Below are positions 14,401-23,874 of a DNA stretch of 47,400 nt, one piece after another; the first letter of the stretch is position 1; each line of letters starts with the position of its first letter. The DNA comes from an uncultured Treponema sp. (GTDB lineage Bacteria; Spirochaetota; Spirochaetia; Treponematales; Treponemataceae): contig ONET01000011.1 of assembly GCA_900316905.1 (NCBI GenBank), positions 1 to 47,400 on the forward strand. Reading direction: 5' to 3'. The notes beneath the pieces are model-generated. The model did not search any database. It was given only the letters and a program-made list of their open reading frames with translations, and was not told the DNA's origin. The translations under genes were made by a program, and so were the position numbers.

Positions 14401-17400
14401 ATGGTTCGCGCTCTTTCTTTTTCAAAGACATATTCAAAAAAATCTAAGGCGGCCTGCGCCGATGTCACGCTGTCCGCCGAGCGCGGAAAGATCACCGTCC
14501 TTCTTGGCCCAAACGGAGCCGGAAAAAGCACGCTTTTAAAGGCCTTTTGCGCCCAGCACTACGCGACAAGCGGCAAAATTCTTGCGGAACGGAGCGACGG
14601 CGCCATTTTTGACGCGGCGGAAAATCCTGAAGAAGTCAAGGCCATGACAGGCTTTGTGAGCGAAGTTCCAGCGCTCTATGACGACTGGACTGTCATCGAG
14701 TTTTTGGAAATGGCCGCCGCGCTAAAATCCGCCATCTTGCGCGAGACCGCAGCGGAGGATGATGGCAAGACTAAAACTGCGGCCGGAAAAAAAACTGGTT
14801 GCAAGGCCAAAACTGAGGCCGCCCAAAAAGCCGCGCGCCTTTGCAAGTTGGACTCTGTCTTAAATCAAAAAATATCCACGCTAAGCCACGGCTACAAGCA
14901 GCGCGTGAACTTCGCGCAGGCGCTCGTCGCCGACCCGGAAATTTTAATCCTTGACGAGCCTGCGACCGGCCTTGACCCGGAACAGATTCGCGAAACGCGA
15001 AATCTTGTCCAAGGCCTAAAAAAGAGCCGCGCGGTGATTTTTTCCACCCACATAATCCAAGAGGCCGCGACTCTTTCCGACACAATTTACATCATAAAAG
15101 ACGGCCGCGTCGCGGCCAGCGGAAGCCCGTCCGAACTTATGAAGAAAAGCGGCTCCAAAAATTTGGAGGACGCCTACTTGTTCTTTGTCTCCGACCCGCG
15201 CGGCTCCAGCAATTTAAGTCCCGCGTCCGAGCTCGGCATGTCAAACGACCCGCACGCCTCCAGCGATTATAGTTCCGCGTCCGATTGCGACATGTCAAAC
15301 GATTCAAGCCTTGCGACCGATTCGCGCGCCTCAACCGTTTCCACGGCGGTAAACGCGCCTGCCTTTTTGGGCTTGGCAAAAAAAGAGCTTTTTTCATACG
15401 CGATAAATCCCTTTTATTGGATTTCTGGAATCGTTTTCTGCGCCTTTAGCGCCGCCGCGTTTTTTTGGGGAACAAGATTTTTTACGCAAGGGCAGGGCAG
15501 CGCGGCCTTGTCGCCATTCTTTTTGGCCATGCCATACTTGTGCTCAATTTTGATTCCGGCGCTTTGCATGAACATAAAAAGCCGCGCCTTTGACAAATGC
15601 CTTCCGTTTGACGAAATTCAAAAAGCGGCGGCGCGCGTTTTGGCCGCCCTTGCAGTTTTTGTTTTTTATTTGATTCCGACAAGCCTAGTTCCGCTTTGCG
15701 TAAATATTTTTGGAAGCGTAGACTTCGGCGCGGTCATGGTTTCTTACGCGGGTCTTTCGCTCTACGCCGCGGCCGCGATTTCATTTTGCGTCTTCATGTC
15801 AAGTTTTTTTAAAAACCGCGCCGCGTATTTTGCCGCAAGCGCGCTTTTTCTTTCCGCGCTAAATTCAATCCACAATATTTTAAATTTTATCCAAGCGGGA
15901 GACTTTCTTTCTTCCGCCATTCGCTCGGCCAGCTTCGCTTGGCGCTTTGACTCGGCCTCAAAAGGAATTTTGGACTCAAGGGACTTTTTGTTTTTCGCGC
16001 TCGCGTCTCTTTTGTTCGTCACGCTTACAGCCTTTGTCTTGGAACATAAGAAAGGGAAAAAATATTTTTGCAAAAAACGCGCCGCGCGCTCGTGGACATT
16101 GATTTTTATTTTTGTTTTTTTGGCGCTCAACTCCACAAGAATTTACAAGAGGCTTGACTTTAGCGCGGGAAAAATCTACACGCCGTCAAAAAGGACAACG
16201 GCCTTGCTCAGTTCGGCAAAAGAAAAAATTAGAATTTCTTATTATCGTTCCGAAGAACTCTTGAAGCTTTATCCGCAAGTTCGCGACGTAGGCGACTTTT
16301 TGCGCTCCCTTTCTTTTTCAAGCAAGAACGTCGTCTACACTGAACATGACGCAGACAAAGAAGCCTCTCAAAAAATATTGCGCGGCCTAAACGTTCCGCC
16401 ATTCCAAATCCAAAAGCAAAAAAACAACTCGATGGAATTTGTAGACAGCTATTCGACAATCGTCATCGACTGCATGGACAAAACGCTATTCATTCCAGCG
16501 GCCTTTTCGACATTCGGCCTTGAATACGACATCAACTTGCGCCTTGACTATTTGCTTTCCCAAAAAAGCCGCCGCGCCTACGTTCTTTGCGGAAACGGAA
16601 TGGACGACAAAAAGGACTTCAAGGCCGCGCTTGATTGGCTTAACATAGAGGGCTTTGAGACACTTTCGCCAAAGCGCGGCGGCGCGCCAGAGCAAAGCCT
16701 TGACCCAACAATTCCGCTCGCGCTCTTTGGAACAAGCGCCTTGGACGCGGCGGCCGCAAACGCCATAGAAAATTTCCTGGAATCAGGCGGCGCTCTGTTT
16801 GTCGCCACAAGCCCCTACAAAAGCGACGTTGACGGAGACTGGTCTTTAAGCAAAAACAAGGGCGACTTTATTTTGCCGCTTTTGGAGCAAAGAGGAATTT
16901 CTTTTATGGAATCCTTGGCCGCCGACATTTCTTGCGTCCGCGCCGCCTTTAGGTCAACAGATGACGGCGGAAACGATAGGAACGTCAACATAAACTATCC
17001 GCTTTGGATAAGCGCGCTTTCGCAAGAGGCCGCGCCTTTTGGCGCCACGGTCTTTTGGGCAAGCCCAATAAATATAGACGAAAAAAAAGCGCGGCCTTTA
17101 TTGCTTTCAAGCCCCGCCTCTTGGCGTTTTTTGCCCGACAAAAAAAGCGGCGGCGCCTTGTTCGACACAAATCCGTTCACAGTTCCCAAAACGGCGCTTG
17201 ACGACATCCTTGTTCAAAAAGAGCGCAGCGCCCTTGCCGCGCAAACGTTGGACAAAAAAATCACGGCTGTAAGCGGAGAGCTTTTTGCAAACGACTTGCT
17301 CTTGTCGCTAAGCGGCGGCGAAAGCGGAGACTTTAGGAATTTAAACTTTTTGACGGCAAGCCTTTTGGAACTTTGCGGCGAAAGTGAAATGGCCGCTCTA

Positions 17401-17580
17401 AAGAACAAGGGCGGCGCGGATTTTTCTCTTTGGAAAATTTCCAGCGCTGCGGACTGGCAGGACGCGAAAGCGCTTTCTCTCTTGGCAAACTTCGCTTTGC
17501 CGCCCCTTTATTTTTTGCTCGTTTTTGTCCTTTTTCGCGCCAAAGGGCTTAAAAAATCCAAGCGCGGGAGCCAAGCATGA
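14401..17580 (+). CDS. Fused Gld-type ABC transporter: ATPase, permease and auxiliary domain in one chain
   Basis: At 1059 residues this single protein joins parts that are usually separate (GldA, GldF, GldG-like). Residues 1-245 are an ABC ATPase with Walker A GPNGAGKST, signature LSHGYKQR, Walker B ILILDEPATGLDP and switch His in FSTHI. A Ser/Asp-rich linker (about 250-320) contains an 18-residue tandem repeat. Residues 320-560 hold about six membrane segments of an ABC-2 permease. From about 575 a membrane segment leads into an ABC-auxiliary (GldG-type) extracytoplasmic domain, closed by a final membrane segment near 1026-1046. The gene overlaps the next by ATGA. The substrate is unknown; Gld-like exporters in spirochaetes are not confined to gliding. 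Confidence 0.85.
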   Translation: MVRALSFSKTYSKKSKAACADVTLSAERGKITVLLGPNGAGKSTLLKAFCAQHYATSGKILAERSDGAIFDAAENPEEVKAMTGFVSEVPALYDDWTVIEFLEMAAALKSAILRETAAEDDGKTKTAAGKKTGCKAKTEAAQKAARLCKLDSVLNQKISTLSHGYKQRVNFAQALVADPEILILDEPATGLDPEQIRETRNLVQGLKKSRAVIFSTHIIQEAATLSDTIYIIKDGRVAASGSPSELMKKSGSKNLEDAYLFFVSDPRGSSNLSPASELGMSNDPHASSDYSSASDCDMSNDSSLATDSRASTVSTAVNAPAFLGLAKKELFSYAINPFYWISGIVFCAFSAAAFFWGTRFFTQGQGSAALSPFFLAMPYLCSILIPALCMNIKSRAFDKCLPFDEIQKAAARVLAALAVFVFYLIPTSLVPLCVNIFGSVDFGAVMVSYAGLSLYAAAAISFCVFMSSFFKNRAAYFAASALFLSALNSIHNILNFIQAGDFLSSAIRSASFAWRFDSASKGILDSRDFLFFALASLLFVTLTAFVLEHKKGKKYFCKKRAARSWTLIFIFVFLALNSTRIYKRLDFSAGKIYTPSKRTTALLSSAKEKIRISYYRSEELLKLYPQVRDVGDFLRSLSFSSKNVVYTEHDADKEASQKILRGLNVPPFQIQKQKNNSMEFVDSYSTIVIDCMDKTLFIPAAFSTFGLEYDINLRLDYLLSQKSRRAYVLCGNGMDDKKDFKAALDWLNIEGFETLSPKRGGAPEQSLDPTIPLALFGTSALDAAAANAIENFLESGGALFVATSPYKSDVDGDWSLSKNKGDFILPLLEQRGISFMESLAADISCVRAAFRSTDDGGNDRNVNINYPLWISALSQEAAPFGATVFWASPINIDEKKARPLLLSSPASWRFLPDKKSGGALFDTNPFTVPKTALDDILVQKERSALAAQTLDKKITAVSGELFANDLLLSLSGGESGDFRNLNFLTASLLELCGESEMAALKNKGGADFSLWKISSAADWQDAKALSLLANFALPPLYFLLVFVLFRAKGLKKSKRGSQA
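15204..15311 (+). repeat. In-frame 54-nt tandem repeat in the ABC linker
   Basis: Two 54-nt units (15204-15257, 15258-15311) code for SSNLSPASELGMSNDPHA and SSDYSSASDCDMSNDSSL. The second is diverged, so the duplication is not recent. Confidence 0.75.
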
Positions 17581-18461
17581 ACAAAGCCGCCGCGTTTTTT
17601 TGGAACTACATCCGCGCCGCAAAAAAATGGAAACCTCAAATTTTTTTGGCCGCGCTCGCGCTTTTGTACTTTGCCGCCGCGCCCAAAAAAGAAAAGGCCG
17701 TCACCAGCGCCTTGCTGAATCCAAAATATCAGGCGGACAAAATAGAGCTTTTTGAGCCTGGCAGGGGAAGCCTAGCCTTGTCCTCGGCGGGCTCCTTTTG
17801 GATTGGAGAATTTTTTTCGCATGAAGGCGCGGCGGAGCGGCGACTTTTTTTTGCTTGCGACAAAGAGCAAATTGAAAAGTTTTTGGCCAACTTAAAAGCG
17901 CTCGTAGAATTGATTGAAATTTCTCCAAGAGAATCTTCCGCAGAATATTACGGGCTAGGGGATGACAAGGCTTTTTCGATAAAAGTCTATCAAAAAGGCA
18001 GCGTCGTCTCTTGGTTGAAATTTGGAAGCGTGGATTCCGTCGGCCGCATTTTTTTACGCGCCCAAAGCAACAAAAAAATTTGGGCGGCCGACTCAAAAAC
18101 GCTTTCGCCGTATCTTACCGCCAGGGCTGACTTTTGGGCCGCGCCCGAAATTTTTCCCAAGGACATAGTTGGAAGCGACAAAAAATACAGGCACGGCCGC
18201 TTGGCGCTTGACAGCTTTGGATCTCCGCTTTTAGCGACTTCCATAAACTGGTCCGGCGCGCTTGAAAAAAAATACGATCCCGGCGACGGAAACATTTACC
18301 GGGCGCTTTTTTTGCCAAAGACGGACGGCGACTATTACTGCCTCTTTGCCGCCCAGCCAAGCGCCCAACGGCCGCAGGAAGAAAAAGCCGCGCTAAATAA
18401 AATCAACTCAGTTTTTTTGGCAAGCGCTTGGACCTTTGAACGCGTCTTTGAATCCGAATGA
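17577..18461 (+). CDS. DUF4340-like membrane-anchored protein, partner of the Gld-type transporter
   Basis: This 294-residue protein has one N-terminal membrane segment (KPQIFLAALALLYFAAA) followed by a soluble beta-rich domain with LTARADFWAAPEIFP, as in DUF4340 proteins that follow Gld-type ABC genes. The start overlaps the previous stop (ATGA), so the two are co-translated. It probably sits outside the cytoplasmic membrane with the auxiliary domain. Function unknown. Confidence 0.65.
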   Translation: MNKAAAFFWNYIRAAKKWKPQIFLAALALLYFAAAPKKEKAVTSALLNPKYQADKIELFEPGRGSLALSSAGSFWIGEFFSHEGAAERRLFFACDKEQIEKFLANLKALVELIEISPRESSAEYYGLGDDKAFSIKVYQKGSVVSWLKFGSVDSVGRIFLRAQSNKKIWAADSKTLSPYLTARADFWAAPEIFPKDIVGSDKKYRHGRLALDSFGSPLLATSINWSGALEKKYDPGDGNIYRALFLPKTDGDYYCLFAAQPSAQRPQEEKAALNKINSVFLASAWTFERVFESE

Positions 18462-18493
18462 TTTTTGCGCGGCTGCCATTTTTGGAATAAAAC

Positions 18494-19252
18494 TTAAAAA
18501 GCGGCCGCCATCGCCAGGGATGCGGCATTGTAAAGCAGATGGGCCAAAATTCCAGGAACAAGGCTTTTTGCCTTTTTTGCCGAAAGCCGCAAAATGACCG
18601 CGGCAAAAAGAGCGTTCAAAACAGCGAAAAAGCCCTGCCAGCGATGGGCCAGCGCGAACAAAAGGACCGCAAGCGCTTCAGAAAAACAAGCGGCAGCAAG
18701 CGTCTTTTTTCCGCAAGCCGGCTCATTTTCGCCTAAACCTGCGGCCGGCTTGGCGTTGTTTTTTGCCCTTAAAAAATCGCTCGCGGCGGCGGAAAAAGCC
18801 TCGGGCAAATACCACCTGTAAAGGCTTTCCTCAAAAACAACGCCGGACAAAAGCAAAAAAGCGCACGAGGCCCAGCCGCCCAAATTTTTTGGCAAAATCG
18901 CGCCGGCCGATTCAGGCTCAAAAAAATTTTTCAAAAACCAAAAGAAAATTCCGCACAAGAGCAAGGAGCCAAAACAGAGCAAAAAGACGCTTGAAAAAGA
19001 CAGCGCCTTAAGGAATTTCGAGCGAGACGGCTTTTCGCCGGCTTCTTCTTGGCGCGCTCTTTTTTGCAAAAGCAAAAAAAGGCCTAGAAGCAAGTTCAGC
19101 GCGGAAAAATAATTCAACCTAGAAAAATCCACTTGCAAATCAGGCGACTTTTGGACAAAAATCGGCGGAAAAACAAAAATCAACAATATTATGGAAAACT
19201 GTAGATAAAAAATCTTTTTTGTCATATAATATGTTAGGCGCGGATTGTTCAC
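18494..19252 (-). CDS. CPBP-family intramembrane glutamic endopeptidase
   Basis: This 252-residue membrane protein has the CPBP (Abi) motifs: EESLYRW (EExxxR), FALAHRW (FxxxH) and the last HLLYNA. About six membrane segments are visible. Family members cleave substrates in the membrane, sometimes for bacteriocin maturation or immunity; here the target is unknown. The frame opens at GTG 19252, with an in-frame ATG at 19225; neither has a clear ribosome site. It lies opposite to all neighbours and is convergent with the DUF4340 gene. Confidence 0.85.
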   Translation of the reverse strand: MNNPRLTYYMTKKIFYLQFSIILLIFVFPPIFVQKSPDLQVDFSRLNYFSALNLLLGLFLLLQKRARQEEAGEKPSRSKFLKALSFSSVFLLCFGSLLLCGIFFWFLKNFFEPESAGAILPKNLGGWASCAFLLLSGVVFEESLYRWYLPEAFSAAASDFLRAKNNAKPAAGLGENEPACGKKTLAAACFSEALAVLLFALAHRWQGFFAVLNALFAAVILRLSAKKAKSLVPGILAHLLYNAASLAMAAAF

Positions 19253-19271
19253 GCGACATTTAGATTATAAT
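19245..19271 (+). promoter_or_regulatory. Possible promoter of the PilZ gene
   Basis: A perfect TATAAT (19266-19271) has only a poor -35 (TTGTTC with a 15-nt spacer). A start site near 19278 would give a leader of only about 8 nt. Confidence 0.35.
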
Positions 19272-19285
19272 GTTTTGAGGCCGCT

Positions 19286-20524
19286 TTGACTATACTTATC
19301 GTTTCGTTGGGACTATTTGTTTTGCTCTTGGCCGTTTGGCTGTTGAAAGTCTTTTCGCCAAAAATTAATTTTTTTGCGTCAGGGCTTGACCAAAAATTTT
19401 CGCTCGCGGAAATTTCCGTCTTGTGGAAATTGGCCAACATAATCGACATGGAAGATCCCGAGACAATTTTTGTCTCTCCAACTTCGCTGGAAAAATGCAT
19501 AAGCAATTTGATAGAAAAGTCCCGCCGCGACGGAACTGAGGGCAGCGCTGAAACTCAAAATTTTTTGGGAAAACTCTACAAGTTCCGCACAAAGCTTGAG
19601 CTGGCCGCAGAAAACAAACGGGGCCTTGAATCCAGCCGCGCGCTTTCGCCTGGCCAAAGGCTTCGCTTGATTTTAAAGGGCAGCGGAGTTTTCGCGTCGC
19701 GAATTGTCAACAACGGCCGCGAGCTGATAATCTCAATTCCAATACAAGACGGAAGGATAAAAATTCCCGCGGAACAGTGGGCGGACAAAGAGGTGAGCGT
19801 TTACCTTTGGCGAAAGGGCGACGCGGGCTATGTCTTTGACTCAAAGGTTTTGTCGGCAGGAGTTTTTTGGGGACAGAACGTCTTGTACCTTTCACATTCC
19901 GAAAATCTCTTGAGGGCGCAAAAACGCAAGTCAATCCGCACGGAATGTCACATTCCCGCCCAGCTGTATATAATAAAGGAAGTTGTAACAGACTTCGCCC
20001 AAGTTGAAACCGCGCCGGGCTTCAAGTGTTTTCTAGAGGACATAAGTTCCGACGGAGCGATGGTCCGCATTGGAGGAAAGGGAATCAGCAACATTCAGAT
20101 AAAGCTTCAGTTTGAACTTGAAAATTCCCTGATAATGATGTACTGCCTTGTCCGCTCGGTGGAATTCAACGCGGCCTCAAACCAAAGCCGCCTGCACTTG
20201 GAATGTCTGCACATCGAGCCTGCCATGCGAAACACAATTTTGTCCTATGTCTACAACGTTCTTCCAGAAGACCAAAAGAACGCGGAGATGGCGCTGTCGC
20301 AGCTTGAGGACGAGGACAAAAAGGAAAATCAAAAGGCAGGCGGCGAACAAGGCAAAAACGACGCAAACAGCTCGGACGCAAATAAAGGCTCAAGCGGCTC
20401 CGAAAGCTTCAGCGTGGAAATTCCAACCGCAATCGATCCCGACTTCACGGCAAAGACTGCAAGCGAAGCCGTTGTGGACCCCTTGAGCCCTATTGTTGAC
20501 ATAGAAAACAAATCGCAATTGTAA
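19286..20524 (+). CDS. Membrane-anchored PilZ-domain protein (cyclic-di-GMP receptor)
   Basis: At 412 residues it begins with a membrane segment (LIVSLGLFVLLLAVWLL). A PilZ domain occupies about 212-325, with the RxxxR-type motif RAQKRKSIR and the DxSxxG-type motif DISSDGA, both needed for cyclic-di-GMP binding. The last ~75 residues are acidic and low in complexity. It starts at TTG, with GAGG 5 nt before. Cyclic-di-GMP controls motility and virulence in spirochaetes, so a regulatory role is likely. The next gene starts 10 nt after its stop. Confidence 0.85.
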   Translation: MTILIVSLGLFVLLLAVWLLKVFSPKINFFASGLDQKFSLAEISVLWKLANIIDMEDPETIFVSPTSLEKCISNLIEKSRRDGTEGSAETQNFLGKLYKFRTKLELAAENKRGLESSRALSPGQRLRLILKGSGVFASRIVNNGRELIISIPIQDGRIKIPAEQWADKEVSVYLWRKGDAGYVFDSKVLSAGVFWGQNVLYLSHSENLLRAQKRKSIRTECHIPAQLYIIKEVVTDFAQVETAPGFKCFLEDISSDGAMVRIGGKGISNIQIKLQFELENSLIMMYCLVRSVEFNAASNQSRLHLECLHIEPAMRNTILSYVYNVLPEDQKNAEMALSQLEDEDKKENQKAGGEQGKNDANSSDANKGSSGSESFSVEIPTAIDPDFTAKTASEAVVDPLSPIVDIENKSQL

Positions 20525-20534
20525 GGAGCGCGAA

Positions 20535-21701
20535 ATGAAAAAGTTTTTCTTTGCGGCGGCCCTGTCAGCGGCCATTTGCATGTCTCTTTCAAAGCCGGCG
20601 GCGGCCCAGCAAAACGCCCACGTTCAATTTGTAAAGGGAAACATTTCAGACAAAATCTCCGCCGTAAAAAGCTCTGGCGACGGGGAGCTTGCCAAAAAGG
20701 CCGTTGACTTTGTGATAGAAAACTCAAAATTGCTAAAAAACGACCGCGACTTGGCGGCCCTTGCCGTGGCCGGAATCCTTTCTTATCCGGCGCAAGAGCA
20801 TCAAAATGACCCCGCCGCCGTCTACAATGACTTTTCCGCCGTTTTCTACGGCCTTGACGACATGAACGTCCGCGTGAGCGTCTTGGACAAGGCTCGCTCG
20901 CTTTTCGCTCAAAAGCCCTACGCGCAATGGACCGCTTTTGTAAACAGCTACTTGTCCCAAAAAATTTCTTCCGGCGGCGCCGCTGACGAAAGCGTCAAAA
21001 AATCGATTTCCGCGCTGGGAGACATCGGCGACGGATCTTCGTTCGCCGTTCTTTACGCGATTTTGCGCCAAAACATTTGGACCGACTTGCAGCCAGCCGC
21101 CAACGATTCCATGTCCAAAATCGCCGACAAGTCCCTAAACGAAATTTTTGACGCGGCCGACAAGGCTGAGTTAGTTGAACTTAAACAACTATCTTCAATT
21201 TTTGTAAAAAATGACAAACTTTCCGCCGCTTTACGCTCCGAAATCGCTGAAAAATTGCTAAACAGGTCTATGATATTGTCAGGGAATTCTTCTTCTTCCC
21301 AAGACCTTGCGATTTTCCAGTTGGAAGAGGCAAAAGTCCTTGCGGAAAACAAATGGACTCGCGCCGGCTCCTTGGCAAAAGATTATTTTGCCGTGGCAAA
21401 AAGCGCTTACACCGGAAAATTTTTGACCTCGGAGCAATTTTCCCAGGCAATTTCGTGCGTGGAACTTTTGGCCTCGCGCCAAGCGGTCGCGCCGCTCTCG
21501 GAATATTTGGACCAAATGAACAAGGCTCAGGAAGCGGGGAATTCCCCAGACAAGGCGGTAGTCCTTGCTGTAATAAACGCGTTGGCCAATCTCGGCGACA
21601 AATCCTCGTTTGACTGTTTGCTTTATGTGACTTATGTAAAAGATTATCCAGAGGAGGTCGCCGTCGCGGCTCGTAACGCGCTTACGAGACTAAAATGGTA
21701 G
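20535..21701 (+). CDS. Exported alpha-helical (HEAT-like) repeat protein
   Basis: It is a 388-residue protein with a cleavable signal peptide (cut after PAAA-Q) and Ala/Leu-rich helix pairs throughout that resemble HEAT repeats, for example VLAVINALANLGDKSSFDCLLY near the end. AAGGAG lies 9 nt before the ATG. No catalytic motif is visible. It overlaps the ComEC gene by 7 nt and so is coupled to it. A periplasmic scaffold role is inference. Confidence 0.65.
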   Translation: MKKFFFAAALSAAICMSLSKPAAAQQNAHVQFVKGNISDKISAVKSSGDGELAKKAVDFVIENSKLLKNDRDLAALAVAGILSYPAQEHQNDPAAVYNDFSAVFYGLDDMNVRVSVLDKARSLFAQKPYAQWTAFVNSYLSQKISSGGAADESVKKSISALGDIGDGSSFAVLYAILRQNIWTDLQPAANDSMSKIADKSLNEIFDAADKAELVELKQLSSIFVKNDKLSAALRSEIAEKLLNRSMILSGNSSSSQDLAIFQLEEAKVLAENKWTRAGSLAKDYFAVAKSAYTGKFLTSEQFSQAISCVELLASRQAVAPLSEYLDQMNKAQEAGNSPDKAVVLAVINALANLGDKSSFDCLLYVTYVKDYPEEVAVAARNALTRLKW

Positions 21702-22975
21702 ACAGCTTAAAGAACAACTTTTTTCTTTTTCCGGCGCTGCTTTTGGCGTCGCTCCTGTATTGCAAGGTCATTCCTGTCCAAACGACAAAGCCGTATCGGT
21801 CGTTGGTGGAATGTCAAAACGCGGCCGCTTTTGAAGGGCAAATTGTAAAAAGCCCTGTCGCCGGCCAAAGCCGCTCAAAAAAATGCAAGATAACTTTGAG
21901 CCTCAGCCAGGTTTGGGACAAAAACGGCTTGACGGCCAAGGCCCAAGGACTAGCCGACGTTTACATTCCGCAGGAACTTTACGAAGCCTGCCAGCCTGGA
22001 AAGCTTTACACGGCATGGCGGGGAAAAAAGGCCGGCTTTTTGCTCGACAACGGCGCGGTCGTAAGATTGTCCGCCCGCGAAAGCCGCTTCCAAAGGCCCG
22101 GCGAAAAACACGCGTTTGAAAGCGACCAAGTGTTTTCCTGCGCCTATAAGAGCGGCCTTTGGGGCCGGCTTCAAGAAATTCGCGCCTTGAGCCGCCTGCA
22201 TTTTACGCGCCTAATGTATGCCTGGGGAAGCGCGGGCGGACTTTTGCTGGCCTTGCTTTCAGGCTCCCGCGCATACCTTCCGCAAGACGCGCAGGATTCT
22301 TTCAGGCTGGCCGGCCTAAGCCATGTCTTGGCGCTTAGCGGAATGCACCTTTCATTGATAGGAGGCCTTGCTTTCGCGCTTGGGAAAAAATCCGCCGGAA
22401 AAAAATTCGCGCTCTTCTTGCAGTTTTTTTGCATATTGGCCTTTGTTTGGTTCGCCGGAAAATCCCCATCGCTTTTTAGGGCGCTTCTTTGCTCGCTTTT
22501 CGCCTTCTTTTCCGGAACGTTCAAAATACGCTTAAAAAGTCCTTTAAATTCGCTGGCCTTGGTCTTTCTAATTCACGCCGCGCTTTTTCCTGAAGACATT
22601 TTTGAGCTTTCATTCATGCTTTCCTACGGCGCGCTTTTTGGAATTTTAGCCTTCAATGAATTTGTCGCAAAACGCCTTTTGACAGCCTTGCCCAACGGCG
22701 CGGGCGCCTCTTTGTCGTCTTCCATCGGAGCGCAGCTGGCCACGGCGCCGATAAGCCTAAAATTTTTTGGCCTTGTCGCGCCCGCGGGAATTCTTTCTAG
22801 CGCGGCGATTTCTCCGCTAGTGACGCTCTTTGTTTATCTGGGCCTGTTTTTTGTCTTGATTTCGCTTGTCTTTCCATTTTTGGCTCCCTTTTGCGGCGGA
22901 CTTTTGGGCCTCCTTTACAAGGCCATAAGCCAAGGCGTAATCTTTTTTGCAAAGATTCCTTGCGTAAAAATTTAA
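21695..22975 (+). CDS. ComEC/Rec2-family membrane protein, short form
   Basis: This 426-residue protein contains the competence-domain signature GLSHVLALSGMHLSL and about eight membrane segments. ComEC forms the inner-membrane channel for single-stranded DNA uptake. Typical ComEC proteins exceed 700 residues and carry a C-terminal metallo-beta-lactamase domain; this one ends after the membrane region. No nuclease domain gene follows. It may be a reduced version or a protein with another transport role. Confidence 0.82.
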   Translation: MVDSLKNNFFLFPALLLASLLYCKVIPVQTTKPYRSLVECQNAAAFEGQIVKSPVAGQSRSKKCKITLSLSQVWDKNGLTAKAQGLADVYIPQELYEACQPGKLYTAWRGKKAGFLLDNGAVVRLSARESRFQRPGEKHAFESDQVFSCAYKSGLWGRLQEIRALSRLHFTRLMYAWGSAGGLLLALLSGSRAYLPQDAQDSFRLAGLSHVLALSGMHLSLIGGLAFALGKKSAGKKFALFLQFFCILAFVWFAGKSPSLFRALLCSLFAFFSGTFKIRLKSPLNSLALVFLIHAALFPEDIFELSFMLSYGALFGILAFNEFVAKRLLTALPNGAGASLSSSIGAQLATAPISLKFFGLVAPAGILSSAAISPLVTLFVYLGLFFVLISLVFPFLAPFCGGLLGLLYKAISQGVIFFAKIPCVKI

Positions 22976-22994
22976 GGCGCGTTATACTTTGGGA

Positions 22995-23873
22995 ATGAAC
23001 GGAATTCCAGACTACAATTCGGCCGCCGCGCTTTCCGCTTTTTTGGAAGAGCGGGGCATGGCAATGCAAAAAAAATTTGGCCAGAACTTTTTGATAAACG
23101 AAGGCGCAAGAAAAAAAATCGCCGCCGCCCTTGGCGTTCAAAAAGGGGATTCCGTTTGGGAAGTAGGTCCGGGACTGGGCGCGATGACCAAGGAGCTTTT
23201 GTCGTTGGGCGCCAACGTGACCGTTTTTGAAATCGACAGGGGCTTTTGCGCTTGCCTTGAAGAGTTTTTTTCCGACCAAAAAGCGGCCGGCTCTTTTTTC
23301 CTTGTCCAAGGCGATGTTTTGAAAACCTGGAAAAAAATTCTTTCCGAACGCGGCGCTCCAAAATTTTTCTTTGGAAATTTGCCTTACAACATCGCCGCAA
23401 CTTTGATCGCCGACACAATCCAAGCCGGAACCCGCTTTGAAAAATGCGCCTTCACCGTCCAAAAGGAAGTCGCGCAAAGAATGGCCGCCAAGGAAGGAAG
23501 CCCCGACTATTCAAGCTTTTCCGTCCTTTGCCGCTGGGCTTATGACGTAAAGACAATTTGCGACTTGGGCCCCGCGAATTTCTGGCCTCGTCCAAACGTG
23601 GATTCGCGCGCGGTCACATTCAGCAAAAAAGAAAATTTTCCGGCCTGCCAAAATCCGCAGCTGTTTGCCAAAATGCAAAGGGCGCTTTTTTCCAGCCGAA
23701 GAAAAACTGTCAAGAACAACTTGCAAAAATTTTTGTCTTCATGCGGAATTTCCGCCGGCGTAGACCAAGTTTTGCAAAAGGCCTCAGTTCCGCCAAACGA
23801 ACGCGCCGAAGCCATGTCGCTTGAAAAAACGCTCCTCTTGTCAGACGCCGTGAATTCTTTTATAATTAAATGA
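22995..23873 (+). CDS. rsmA: 16S rRNA dimethyladenosine transferase
   Basis: This enzyme (also called KsgA) dimethylates two adjacent adenines near the 3' end of 16S rRNA with S-adenosylmethionine. It shows KFGQNFLI, the SAM motif EVGPGLGAMT and the catalytic NLPYNI. The preferred start is ATG 22995 (292 residues); a TTG two codons earlier (22989) is possible, and no clear ribosome site separates them. Length is usual. Confidence 0.93.
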   Translation: MNGIPDYNSAAALSAFLEERGMAMQKKFGQNFLINEGARKKIAAALGVQKGDSVWEVGPGLGAMTKELLSLGANVTVFEIDRGFCACLEEFFSDQKAAGSFFLVQGDVLKTWKKILSERGAPKFFFGNLPYNIAATLIADTIQAGTRFEKCAFTVQKEVAQRMAAKEGSPDYSSFSVLCRWAYDVKTICDLGPANFWPRPNVDSRAVTFSKKENFPACQNPQLFAKMQRALFSSRRKTVKNNLQKFLSSCGISAGVDQVLQKASVPPNERAEAMSLEKTLLLSDAVNSFIIK

Positions 23874-23874
23874 T

